A stretch of 64,000 bases of DNA from Micrococcales bacterium (lineage in GTDB: Bacteria > Actinomycetota > Actinomycetes > Actinomycetales > Cellulomonadaceae). The position numbers were made by a program, and so were the translations under genes. Below the pieces are notes generated by a model. The model saw nothing but the letters and a program-made list of their open reading frames with translations. It was not told the DNA's origin and did no database searches. The stretch covers positions 1 to 64,000 of the forward strand of contig WRMB01000001.1 of NCBI GenBank assembly GCA_009777345.1. The letters are read 5' to 3'. Positions 45,198 to 52,227 of this stretch are shown here, piece by piece (position 1 is the first letter of the stretch; every line of letters begins with the position of its first letter).

Positions 45198-46945
45198 GGA
45201 TGCTGGACGACTCGAACGTCGCCGAGAACTACCCGGGGGTGTGCTCCCCGCTGACCTGTACTTTCGCCGAGGAGACCTACCGCCTGGTCTTCCGGCGGCT
45301 GGCCGGCCGGCTGCTCGGTGGCGACCGTCGGCCGGACAGCCTCGACGCCGTCCTCGACCAGATGGCGGTGGCGTTCGACGGGCGGATGTACTACCGGCTC
45401 GACAGCTGGTACCACCTGCTGCAGATCCTGCCGTTCAGCGGCCGGCTCATCGGAGTCTGGCAGCGCAGTCTCGGCGTGAGCAGCAGCGACCTGCCCGAAC
45501 CGCTGCCGGACGTGGGTTGGCGTCTGCGGGCCCGGGTGCTGCGGCGCCTGGTCGCCGCGTGGCGTGCGACCCCCAGGCTCATGACCCAGCTGGAGGACGA
45601 GTTCGCCGAGATCCAGCGGCTGTTCGACGACGGCTTCGACCCCACGGACGTGGTGGCGTTGCGCGGTCTGTTCGACCAGATCAAGACCGGTGCGCTGCGC
45701 AGCTGGGACATCACCCTGGTCAACGACCTGCGGGCGTTCGGCTACACCGCCCTGGCCAGACGCCTGGGCCGACCCGTCGTCGGCGTCGAGCTGGTGAGCG
45801 TGGCACCTCTGCGGGCGCTGGCAGCCCTGCGGGCGCGGCCTGACCTCGACGACCTGGCCGGGCTGGCCACGGACGACGCCGTCTTGCAGCTCGTCGCCAG
45901 CGGTTCGCCGCTGGGAGCGGCCTTGGGGGCCTACCTGGAGGCCTACGGCGACCGCGGCCCAGGCGAGCTGAAGCTGGAGAGCCAGACCTTCCGCACCCAT
46001 CCGTCGCGCCTGGTCCGGCTGGTCCTGGCGGGTGGCGACCAGGACGGGTCAGGACGACGGTCGGCGGCGGGCCCGGCTGACCAGCCGCCGCTGCCCGCTG
46101 TTCGCCGTCCGGGGCGTGAACATCGTGGTCGCCGGGCTGATGAGGGACGAGAACAGCCCAACGGCGACGCCCAGCGCGCTGTCCTCGACGCCGGTGCGCC
46201 GCCAGTGCGGCTCAGAGGTGTCTCGGCTCGGGCGCTGCAGGCCATCGCGTTCCGGGAGTCGTCACGGCTGAACCGGGCCCGGCTGTACGGCATGGTCCGG
46301 GCCATCGCCTGGGCCGTCGGGCACAACCTGGCGCAGGCCGGCCAGATCGACGAGGCGTCGGACGTCTTCTACCTGACGCTGGACGAGATGATCACCGCAG
46401 ACCGCGACCTACGCCAGACGGTGGCCGCGCGCCGGGCCCAGTGGGCCGAGTACGAGCAGCTGCCGACCCGGTCGCGGATCGTGCTCGACGACGACCCCCT
46501 GCTGGAGGAGGGTGGACCGACCAGGCAGAGCAGCGGTCCGAGAGGCGGTGGGCGGGCGTCGACCAGGCAGAAGAGCGGCCGGTCGAAGGACGGTGAGGGG
46601 ATGTCGACCAGGCCGGCCGCCGAGGCGCTGGTCCTGACCGGCACTGTGGTCTCCGCCGGCGCGGTCGAGGCGGAGGTCGTCGTGGTGACCGATCCGGCGA
46701 CCGACGCCACCGGGAAGATCGTCGTGGCGGTAGCGACCGACCCGGGCTGGGTCTTCGTGCTGGCCGACGCCGCCGGGATCGTCACCGAGCGTGGTTCGAT
46801 GCTCTCCCACACCGCCATCGTGGCGCGCGAGCTGGGTCTGCCGGCGGTCGTGGGCGTGACAGGCGCCACGTCGGTGCTGCGCACCGGCGACAGGGTGCGG
46901 CTGGACGCGACCGCTGGCCGGATCGAGGTGCTGGCACGTGGGTGA
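45194..46945 (+). CDS. PEP-utilising protein lacking ATP-grasp domain
   Basis: 583 residues from ATG 45194 (ATGA overlap). It begins directly with the middle domain of rifampicin-phosphotransferase-like enzymes (DDSNVAENYPGVCSPLTCTF, AFDGRMYYRLDSWYHLLQIL, GELKLESQTFRTHPSRLVRL) and ends with the phosphohistidine domain: VIVTERGSMLSHTAIVAREL style, His539. The ATP-binding domain is absent. Between about 290 and 345 the frame passes through Arg/Gly/Pro-rich sequence, and another Arg/Ser-rich linker precedes the last domain, so part may be decaying or simply a linker. It may receive phosphate from the complete dikinase upstream or act as a substrate-binding partner. Confidence 0.78.
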   Translation: MRMLDDSNVAENYPGVCSPLTCTFAEETYRLVFRRLAGRLLGGDRRPDSLDAVLDQMAVAFDGRMYYRLDSWYHLLQILPFSGRLIGVWQRSLGVSSSDLPEPLPDVGWRLRARVLRRLVAAWRATPRLMTQLEDEFAEIQRLFDDGFDPTDVVALRGLFDQIKTGALRSWDITLVNDLRAFGYTALARRLGRPVVGVELVSVAPLRALAALRARPDLDDLAGLATDDAVLQLVASGSPLGAALGAYLEAYGDRGPGELKLESQTFRTHPSRLVRLVLAGGDQDGSGRRSAAGPADQPPLPAVRRPGREHRGRRADEGREQPNGDAQRAVLDAGAPPVRLRGVSARALQAIAFRESSRLNRARLYGMVRAIAWAVGHNLAQAGQIDEASDVFYLTLDEMITADRDLRQTVAARRAQWAEYEQLPTRSRIVLDDDPLLEEGGPTRQSSGPRGGGRASTRQKSGRSKDGEGMSTRPAAEALVLTGTVVSAGAVEAEVVVVTDPATDATGKIVVAVATDPGWVFVLADAAGIVTERGSMLSHTAIVARELGLPAVVGVTGATSVLRTGDRVRLDATAGRIEVLARG

Positions 46946-46955
46946 CCGGCCCGCG

Positions 46956-47011
46956 AGGTGCGAGCTGCGGCACGAGACGCGAACCCGCATCTCGTGCCGC
47001 AGCTCGCACCT
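46956..47011. terminator. 22-bp-stem hairpin after lipid operon
   Basis: AGGTGCGAGCTGCGGCACGA (from 46956, arm to 46977) is the exact complement of the arm 46990-47011, with a 12-base loop. It starts 11 bases after the operon's last stop and precedes the next gene's GTG by 43 bases. It is probably a terminator or an mRNA stabiliser between the operon and the GNAT-like gene. Confidence 0.75.
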
Positions 47012-47053
47012 GGTGTCCCCGCTGGATGCCGTCCCCCGGCTGGCGGTGGTCCA

Positions 47054-48136
47054 GTGAGCGCGGCACCGGAACAGGCATTCCTGGCAGCGCCAGGGCGACC
47101 GGGCCGGTGGCGGACGACAAGCCTGGCGACCGAACGGGCCCTGCTGCGCGGTACTCACCCCCTCAGCCCCGGCCTCACGGTGCTGCCCTACGTGGTCCAC
47201 CAGCGCGGGCGACCGGTCGGCCGCTGCGCGCTGATCCTTCCCGTCGATCCCCAGGCTTCGTGTCAGCAGGTGCGAGGTGTCGGCAGTGGGCCCGCGTTCG
47301 TGGGGTTCTTCGAGTGCATCGACAGCCAGCCGGCCGCAGACGAGCTGTTCGCCTGGGCGCAGGACACCGCGCGGCAGGCTGGCTACCGGGAGCTGGTGGG
47401 GCCGGTCGACGCCAGCTTCTGGCTGGGCTACCGCATGAAGATGGACCGTTTCGACTCTGGGCCTTATCTCGGCGAACCGTACAACCCGTCGTACCACCCC
47501 AGGTTGTGGGCCGCCGCGGGCTGGCAGGTGACGCAGCGCTACTCCTCGACGTTCTACCGGGTGCCGCCCCCGGGCTACGCGGTGGCGCGCTACGAGGAAC
47601 GGTGGGCCAGCGCCACCGCACAGGGCTACCGCGTCGAACCGTTGGACCCGCAGCGGTGGGACGAGGTGCTGGGCAAGATCCACGCCCTGGTCATGCGCCT
47701 GTACGCCGATATGCCGTACTTCCGCCCGCTGTCCTTGTCGCAGTTCACGACCGTGTTCGGTGGCCTGCGGCAGATCGCCCCGGCCGGTCTGACCACGCTG
47801 GTCTGGCGGGGCGAGGACCTGGCTGGTTTCTCGATCGTCCTGCCCGACTACCGCGACCTGCCGAACCGCCGTCTGACACCGGCCACCCTGGGCCGGATCT
47901 GGTGGACCCGTCACCACCACCACCGGGTCGTGGCGGCCTATATGGGAGCGGCCGAGCCGGGGCTGGGCTCGGCCATGGCCTGGCGGCTGATCGAGCAGGC
48001 CCGGCTCGGTCGGCTGCAGGTGATCGGGTCGCTCATCGCCGAAGGCACACCCAGCCAGCTCTACGCACCGGACATGGTGGCCGACCGCCGTCACTACGCC
48101 CTGTGGTCCACCTCGACTCACGAAGTCGTCCACTGA
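47054..48136 (+). CDS. GNAT-fold acyltransferase-like protein
   Basis: 360 residues from GTG 47054; the open frame extends to 46958 but runs through the hairpin. Segments FVGFFECIDSQPAADELFAW, AGYRELVGPVDASFWLGYRM, YLGEPYNPSYHPRLWAAAGW and LALVMRLYADMPYF-like text fit large GNAT-type proteins (a GFFE...GP...YNP..Y signature) of unknown substrate. An amide-forming step on the ethanolamine or serine headgroup made by the neighbouring enzymes is a possible role, but only by position. The last 90 residues are duplicated in a chimeric frame at 49211. The stop codon lies inside the following hairpin. Confidence 0.68.
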   Translation: MSAAPEQAFLAAPGRPGRWRTTSLATERALLRGTHPLSPGLTVLPYVVHQRGRPVGRCALILPVDPQASCQQVRGVGSGPAFVGFFECIDSQPAADELFAWAQDTARQAGYRELVGPVDASFWLGYRMKMDRFDSGPYLGEPYNPSYHPRLWAAAGWQVTQRYSSTFYRVPPPGYAVARYEERWASATAQGYRVEPLDPQRWDEVLGKIHALVMRLYADMPYFRPLSLSQFTTVFGGLRQIAPAGLTTLVWRGEDLAGFSIVLPDYRDLPNRRLTPATLGRIWWTRHHHHRVVAAYMGAAEPGLGSAMAWRLIEQARLGRLQVIGSLIAEGTPSQLYAPDMVADRRHYALWSTSTHEVVH

Positions 48137-48176
48137 TCACAGAGTTGTTCAGACGACTGAACGACTCTGTGATCAG
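48133..48176. terminator. 20-bp hairpin overlapping GNAT stop codon
   Basis: CTGATCACAGAGTTGTTCAG (48133-48152) and CTGAACGACTCTGTGATCAG (48157-48176) pair over 20 positions (one G-U) around an ACGA tetraloop. It should stop transcription between the GNAT gene and the DUF2975 promoter. In the duplicated copy near 49.44 kb the left arm is deleted, so that copy cannot form this hairpin. Confidence 0.75.
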
Positions 48177-48238
48177 TGAACGACCTGGCACGCCTCTGCC
48201 GCTCGACGAGGCGGTGCACCCCTGCGCAGGCACGATGG

Positions 48239-48267
48239 TTGACAGGGTTATCGATCATCGATAGTAT
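48239..48267 (+). promoter_or_regulatory. promoter with operator, DUF2975 copy 1
   Basis: TTGACA (48239-48244), a 17-base spacer and TAGTAT (48262-48267) form a near-consensus promoter. The spacer contains the palindrome TATCGAT-C-ATCGATA (48249-48263), and further TATCGA-type half sites follow up to about 48287. The palindrome is a good candidate binding site for the HTH protein encoded at the end of the module (autorepression inferred). The identical arrangement occurs at 49525-49553. Confidence 0.8.
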
Positions 48268-48309
48268 CGAAAATCGATGTTATCGAAGAACGGCAACTTG
48301 GAGGTCGTC

Positions 48310-49062
48310 GTGCTCGGGTGGATCGTCGTCGTGCTCGTCGTCGTGCTCGTCGTCGTGCTCGTCGTCGTGCTCGTCCTCGGCGGTGTCGTCGGTGCCGTGT
48401 GGCTCAGGCCCGCCGACAGCAGGGGGCTCGGGATCGTCCTCGAGGTCGCAGCCCTGCTGTACATGGTGGTCGTGTTCGTGGCGACCGTCATCGCGCCGCT
48501 CGCCCGGCTGGCTAACCGCACCTACGTCGTGTCACGCCAGGAAGGAAGGCTCACCTGGCAGATCGACGATCTCCCGGTCACCCTGAACGACGCCGGGGTA
48601 GCCGCGGTCTACGAGCCAGGCCGGACAGCAGCCGACGGCTGGGCCGAGATCCCCGGCTCCTATCTCACCGGTCCGCAGACCACCGTCGGGGTCAAGCTCG
48701 ACCATCCGGGGTGGGTCGACTTCATGGCTACGACCGGGTCGACCGTGCTGGGCGGCCTGGTCGTCGTCGTGGCCGTCTTCTTCCTGTGGCGGGTGGTCCG
48801 CACCGTCCGTCTGGGCAACCCCTTCGATCCTGCCAACACCAGACGGCTGTACACCGTCGGCACCCTCTTCCTGGTCGGTGCCGCGCTCTCCTGGGTAGGC
48901 TCAGCCTTCACCTTCGCGGCTCTGGCGCGAATGTCCGACTATGTCGACTGGTCCGTCCAGATGAGCCTGGACCAGTTTTTCCTCGGGCTGGTGGTGGTCA
49001 TGGTCGCCGAGGTCTTCCGCCAGGGCATCAAGCTCCGTCGCGACACGGAGGGGCTGGTGTGA
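48310..49062 (+). CDS. DUF2975 membrane protein, copy 1
   Basis: 250 residues from GTG 48310, chosen because TTGGAGG lies seven bases upstream; ATG 48277 would place the start within the promoter-proximal leader. Four membrane helices are predicted. The first is encoded by at least four tandem 12-bp units (GTCGTCGTGCTC), giving a VVVL repeat. DUF2975 hallmarks near the C-terminus are RLGNPFDPANTRRLYTVGTL and VAEVFRQGIKLRRDTEGLV. It is translationally coupled (GTGA) to the HTH gene. These pairs are thought to be regulator plus membrane partner; function unknown. Confidence 0.85.
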   Translation: MLGWIVVVLVVVLVVVLVVVLVLGGVVGAVWLRPADSRGLGIVLEVAALLYMVVVFVATVIAPLARLANRTYVVSRQEGRLTWQIDDLPVTLNDAGVAAVYEPGRTAADGWAEIPGSYLTGPQTTVGVKLDHPGWVDFMATTGSTVLGGLVVVVAVFFLWRVVRTVRLGNPFDPANTRRLYTVGTLFLVGAALSWVGSAFTFAALARMSDYVDWSVQMSLDQFFLGLVVVMVAEVFRQGIKLRRDTEGLV

Positions 49063-49550
49063 GCTCCCGCAGCCGCCGTCGGCCTGAGCCCGCCGAAGAC
49101 GTGTCGCACGGCCGCATCCGCGTCCGCCTGGACCAGCTGCTGGAAGACCGTCAGATGACGATGACCGAGCTGGCCGAACGGGTCGACATCACCCTGGCCA
49201 ATATGTCGGTGCCGAACCGCCGTCTGACACCGGCCACCCTGGGCCGGATCTGGTGGATCCGTCACCACCACCACCGGGTCGTGGCGGCCTATATGGGAGC
49301 GGCCGAACCACGGCTGATCGAGCAGGCCCGGCTCGGTCGGCTGCAGGTGATCGGGTCGCTCATCGCCGAAGGCACACCCAGCCAGCTCTACGCACCGGAC
49401 ATGGTGGCCGACCGCCGCCACTACGCCCTGTGGTTCAGACGACTGAACGACTCTGTGATCAGTGAACGACCTGGCACGCCTCTGCCGCTCGACGAGGCGG
49501 CGCACCCCTGCGCAGGCACGATGGTTGACAGGGTTATCGATCATCGATAG
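49059..49550 (+). CDS. chimera: HTH N-half fused to GNAT C-terminal half
   Basis: 163 residues from GTG 49059. The first 53 residues are the N-terminal half of an Xre-type HTH protein (GRIRVRLDQLLEDRQMTMTE, LAERVDITLANMSV). Instead of continuing LKNDRARAVRF as in the intact copy at 50319, the frame jumps after MSV to PNRRLTPATLGRIWWIRHHH, the C-terminal region of the GNAT gene, in the GNAT frame. Within that part eight residues are deleted after AAEP, and the last residues are replaced by translation of hairpin and promoter DNA. The helix-turn-helix is incomplete, so the protein is probably non-functional or a dominant-negative form. Confidence 0.75.
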   Translation: MSSRSRRRPEPAEDVSHGRIRVRLDQLLEDRQMTMTELAERVDITLANMSVPNRRLTPATLGRIWWIRHHHHRVVAAYMGAAEPRLIEQARLGRLQVIGSLIAEGTPSQLYAPDMVADRRHYALWFRRLNDSVISERPGTPLPLDEAAHPCAGTMVDRVIDHR

Positions 49551-49590
49551 TATCGAAAAACGATGTTATCGAAGAACGGCAACCCGGAGG
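49210..49590. repeat. duplicated segment (GNAT 3' end plus promoter)
   Basis: This stretch repeats 47859-48305 at about 97 per cent identity, judged by eye, apart from two deletions: 24 bases inside the GNAT coding part and about 46 bases covering the GNAT stop and the left hairpin arm. With the adjacent DUF2975/HTH genes the whole unit, GNAT end-promoter-DUF2975-HTH, occurs twice in tandem. The left junction lies at GTCGGT|GCCGAACC. Confidence 0.85.
49525..49553 (+). promoter_or_regulatory. promoter with operator, DUF2975 copy 2
   Basis: TTGACA (49525-49530), 17 bases, TAGTAT (49548-49553), with palindrome TATCGAT-C-ATCGATA at 49535-49549. Identical to the copy 1 promoter. The TAG of the -10 box is also the stop codon of the chimeric ORF upstream. 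Confidence 0.8.
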
Positions 49591-49596
49591 TGGCTC

Positions 49597-50322
49597 ATGT
49601 CCTCGTCCCCTGGTCCTCATCGGTCCCCTGGTCCTCATCGTTCGTTCTGGTGGTCGGGGGCCACCCTGGAGTGCATCTTCTTGTTCTGGATGCTGGGCGT
49701 GACGTACAGCGGCATCGTTGCGCCGCTGGTACGGCTGGTCAGCCGCACCTTCTTCCAGCGGGCCGGTGAAGAGTTCGCCTGGCAGGCCGTCGACCCGCTT
49801 CCGGTGGTTCTGAACGGCGAGGGGATAGCTGCGGTGTACGGCTCCGGCGCGGAGTGCGCTGGCCCTGCCTGCGGAGTCAGTTCCCCGCAGTGGGTCACTG
49901 TCGATGGTGCCTCGCTCACCCCGCAGACTACGGCCGAGGTCATGTTCGACCGTCTTGGCTGGGCCGAGTTCCTGGCTACCACCGGGTCCAACCTGCTCGA
50001 GAGCCTGCTCCTGCTTGTGGGCCTCTTCGCGCTGTACCGACTGATTCGCACCATCCGTCAGTACAACCCATTCGATCCTCGTAACGCCGGACGCCTCTAC
50101 TTCGCTGGTGCCGCCTTCATGATCTCCGCTGCCGTCTCCTGGGTGCTGGGTGCAAACCTTGGTGGCTACATCGTGACCAACGATCCGACGCTGTCGCGGC
50201 TGGTCCTCGTGGTGGGCGAGCTCGACTTCACTCCGGCCGTCTTCGGGATCGGGCTGATCCTGATGGGCGAGGTCTTCCGTGTGGGCACCAGGCTCCGTAG
50301 CGACACGGCGGGGTTGGTATGA
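49597..50322 (+). CDS. DUF2975 membrane protein, copy 2
   Basis: 241 residues from ATG 49597 behind CGGAGG. The N-terminus differs completely from copy 1: two perfect 18-bp repeats (49605-49622 and 49623-49640) give SPGPHRSPGPHRS before the first helix. From there it parallels copy 1 with moderate identity (IVAPLVRLVSRTF, NPFDPRNAGRLYFAG, MGEVFRVGTRLRSDTAGLV). Divergence of the two membrane proteins contrasts with near identity of the promoters, so the promoter segment was homogenised or duplicated later. Coupled (ATGA) to the intact HTH gene. Confidence 0.85.
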   Translation: MSSSPGPHRSPGPHRSFWWSGATLECIFLFWMLGVTYSGIVAPLVRLVSRTFFQRAGEEFAWQAVDPLPVVLNGEGIAAVYGSGAECAGPACGVSSPQWVTVDGASLTPQTTAEVMFDRLGWAEFLATTGSNLLESLLLLVGLFALYRLIRTIRQYNPFDPRNAGRLYFAGAAFMISAAVSWVLGANLGGYIVTNDPTLSRLVLVVGELDFTPAVFGIGLILMGEVFRVGTRLRSDTAGLV

Positions 50323-50594
50323 CCCCCGGCCGACGTCGCAAGGCCGAATCTGCCGAAGAGGCCGCCGAATGGCCTGACCACGGCCGTATCCGCGTCCGCC
50401 TGGACCAGCTGCTGGAAGCCCGCCAGATGACGATGACCGAGCTGGCCGAACGGGTCGACATCACCCTGGCCAATATGTCGGTCCTGAAGAACGATCGCGC
50501 TCGAGCCGTCCGCTTCTCGACCCTCACTGCCATCTGCCACGTCCTCGACTGCCAGCCGGGCGACATCCTCACCTGGGAACCCCCCGAGCCGTGA
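50319..50594 (+). CDS. Xre/Cro-type HTH regulator (intact copy)
   Basis: 91 residues from ATG 50319, overlapping the membrane gene. It reads GRIRVRLDQLLEARQMTMTE, LAERVDITLANMSVLKNDRA, RAVRFSTLTAICHVLDCQPG, DILTWEP: the compact YozG-like HTH that regularly accompanies DUF2975 proteins. It is likely to bind the TATCGAT palindromes upstream of both module copies. It is the only full-length regulator of the two copies here. Confidence 0.9.
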   Translation: MTPGRRRKAESAEEAAEWPDHGRIRVRLDQLLEARQMTMTELAERVDITLANMSVLKNDRARAVRFSTLTAICHVLDCQPGDILTWEPPEP

Positions 50595-50678
50595 CCGCCT
50601 GTCCGAGAAGCGGCGCATCGAACCTGGCCGACCTGCTGCCGGGGCGACGTGTTGGACCTGACCGAGGGACGGTAGGGC

Positions 50679-51110
50679 CTAGGCGGGTTCCGAGGAGAAC
50701 TCCCACGGGTTGACGACGTCCAGGCCGATGAGCTCGAAGTCCTTGGTGTTGCGGGTGGCCAGGGTGGCGCCGCGGGACAAGCAGATCGCCGCGATCTGGG
50801 CGTCGGCGACGCCGATCGGCCGGCCAGCGGCGTCACGGGCGGCAGCCAGGTCGCCGTACCGGCGGGCTGCCGGTTCGTCGTAGGGAAGCATGCGGTGTCC
50901 GACGAAATCTGCCAGGGCGATATCACGGGCGGTTCTGAGCTGTCGTTTCCGGGTGCCGTCGGGGAGGCTGGCGATCCCCCGGTGCAGCTCGCCTACGGTC
51001 ACGGCTGTGGTTGCGGGTGGGCTGGCGAGAGACGCTGCCCAGGCTGTGACGACAGGGTTCGGATCGGGGCGCATCGTCTCTGAGACGACGTTGGTGTCGA
51101 CGACGATCAT
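50679..51110 (-). CDS. PIN-domain toxin, VapC/FitB type
   Basis: 143-residue ribonuclease toxin with the PIN acidic set: MIVVDTNVVSETMRPDPNP (Asp5), TAVTVGELHRGIASLPDG (Glu), IGVADAQIAAICLSRGATLA (Asp) and TRNTKDFELIGLDVVNPW (Asp). The AVTVGELHRGI and NPW ending are FitB-like. Start ATG overlaps the antitoxin stop by four bases. The pair lies convergent to the DUF2975/HTH module. Confidence 0.93.
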   Translation of the reverse strand: MIVVDTNVVSETMRPDPNPVVTAWAASLASPPATTAVTVGELHRGIASLPDGTRKRQLRTARDIALADFVGHRMLPYDEPAARRYGDLAAARDAAGRPIGVADAQIAAICLSRGATLATRNTKDFELIGLDVVNPWEFSSEPA

Positions 51111-51439
51111 CGGTGATCGGTGGGCTCGTCGACACCTTCGCAGTAGGTATCGTCGAACTCGACAGGTGGGCCGAGGGGTTCTCGCCGGTCGCGTTCGAGA
51201 CTGGCGATCCACTCCTCCAGAAACTCGTCGTCGACGTCGACGAGATGGCGACGGGCGGCGGTGTGCATCCGGTCGAACCAGCTGCCCTGTTCTTTCGCGG
51301 GAGCGTCGGCGGTTGCGGCGACAGCCTCGGTCAGCATGGCGCGGGCTTCGGCTTCCATCGACCGCCCGTTCTGGGCGGCGATGACTCGCAACGCCTGCTT
51401 CACGTCGTCGTCCAGGCCGCGTACCAGGATGTTCGCCAC
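51107..51439 (-). CDS. ribbon-helix-helix antitoxin, FitA/VapB type
   Basis: 110 residues from GTG 51439 (GGGAG upstream). The DNA-binding ribbon-helix-helix is ANILVRGLDDDVKQALRVIA followed by AQNGRSMEAEARAMLTEAV, typical of FitA. The acidic C-terminus (WFDRMHTAARRHLVDVDDEF) would wrap the PIN toxin. An upstream ATG at 51481 lies beyond the operator and is less likely. Confidence 0.92.
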   Translation of the reverse strand: MANILVRGLDDDVKQALRVIAAQNGRSMEAEARAMLTEAVAATADAPAKEQGSWFDRMHTAARRHLVDVDDEFLEEWIASLERDRREPLGPPVEFDDTYCEGVDEPTDHR

Positions 51440-51455
51440 GGCGGTCTCCCTTCCC

Positions 51456-51479
51456 GCTATCGTTGTGCATAATGATAGC
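51456..51479. promoter_or_regulatory. operator palindrome of the FitAB-type pair
   Basis: GCTATC-G-TT-GTGCAT-AA-T-GATAGC, a 24-base interrupted palindrome 16 bases upstream of the antitoxin start, in a locally AT-rich stretch. It is the expected kind of site for the RHS-type antitoxin, meaning ribbon-helix-helix autorepression, and overlaps the likely promoter. Confidence 0.7.
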
Positions 51480-51525
51480 ACCCTGGGTGCTGGGAGTCTG
51501 TGGTCGGGGCTGACCCAGATAGGCT

Positions 51526-52227
51526 GTGCCGGTGGCGAAGTCGCGGTCTGTGGTGCAGGCGAAGAAGCTCCTGGTCGGGTACGGCGGGCCGCCGGTGTGC
51601 GCGCCGGTGTCGTTCAACCTGCCCGAGGGGAGGGCGTTGGCGCTGGTCGGGGCCAACGGGGCGGGTAAGTCCACGGTGCTGCGGGCCGTCATCGGGCTGG
51701 TCGAACCGGCCGGGGGGACGCTGACCGTGCTCGGGTCGCCGGTGGACGAGCGGGCCGTGGAGTTCCGGGCCAAGGTGTCCAGCGTGCTCGACGACGACGC
51801 CTACTTCCCGGGGCTGACCGTGGCCGAGCACCTGTACCTCACCGCCCGGGGGCACGGGATGCTCGGCTCGCGCGAGCTGGTGGCCGAGCTGCTGGACGAG
51901 TTCGGGCTGACCGAGCACGCCACGTCGCTGCCGACGGCGCTGTCGTCCGGCCAGCGACGACGGCTGCTGCTCGCCGCGGGGTTCGTGCGCCCGCGCACCC
52001 TGCTGGTGCTGGACGAGCCCGAGCAGCGCCTGGACCTGCGGATGCGCGAAGACCTGGCCGACCGGCTGAACGCGGAGAAGGAAGCGGGTGGCACCGTGCT
52101 GTTCGCCACCCACGACGCCACCCTGGTGCGGGCCGTGGCTGACCGGGCGGTGTTCGTCGCCGACGACGCCTCCCCGCTGCTGGACCCCGACGAGGCCGCG
52201 AAGCGGATCGAGGCGGAACCGTCGTGA
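51526..52227 (+). CDS. ABC transporter ATP-binding protein
   Basis: 233 residues with Walker A VGANGAGKSTVLRAVIGL, signature SSGQRRRLLLAAG, Walker B LLVLDEPEQRLDLRM and His-loop LFATHDATLVRAV. The signature reads LSSGQ, and the Walker B is followed by EPEQRLD, where D-loop residues differ from the common EPTNGLD. Such ATPases serve export ABC systems. GTG 51526 or the in-frame GTG 51532 may be the start. Four-base overlap with the permease gene. Confidence 0.9.
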   Translation: MPVAKSRSVVQAKKLLVGYGGPPVCAPVSFNLPEGRALALVGANGAGKSTVLRAVIGLVEPAGGTLTVLGSPVDERAVEFRAKVSSVLDDDAYFPGLTVAEHLYLTARGHGMLGSRELVAELLDEFGLTEHATSLPTALSSGQRRRLLLAAGFVRPRTLLVLDEPEQRLDLRMREDLADRLNAEKEAGGTVLFATHDATLVRAVADRAVFVADDASPLLDPDEAAKRIEAEPS

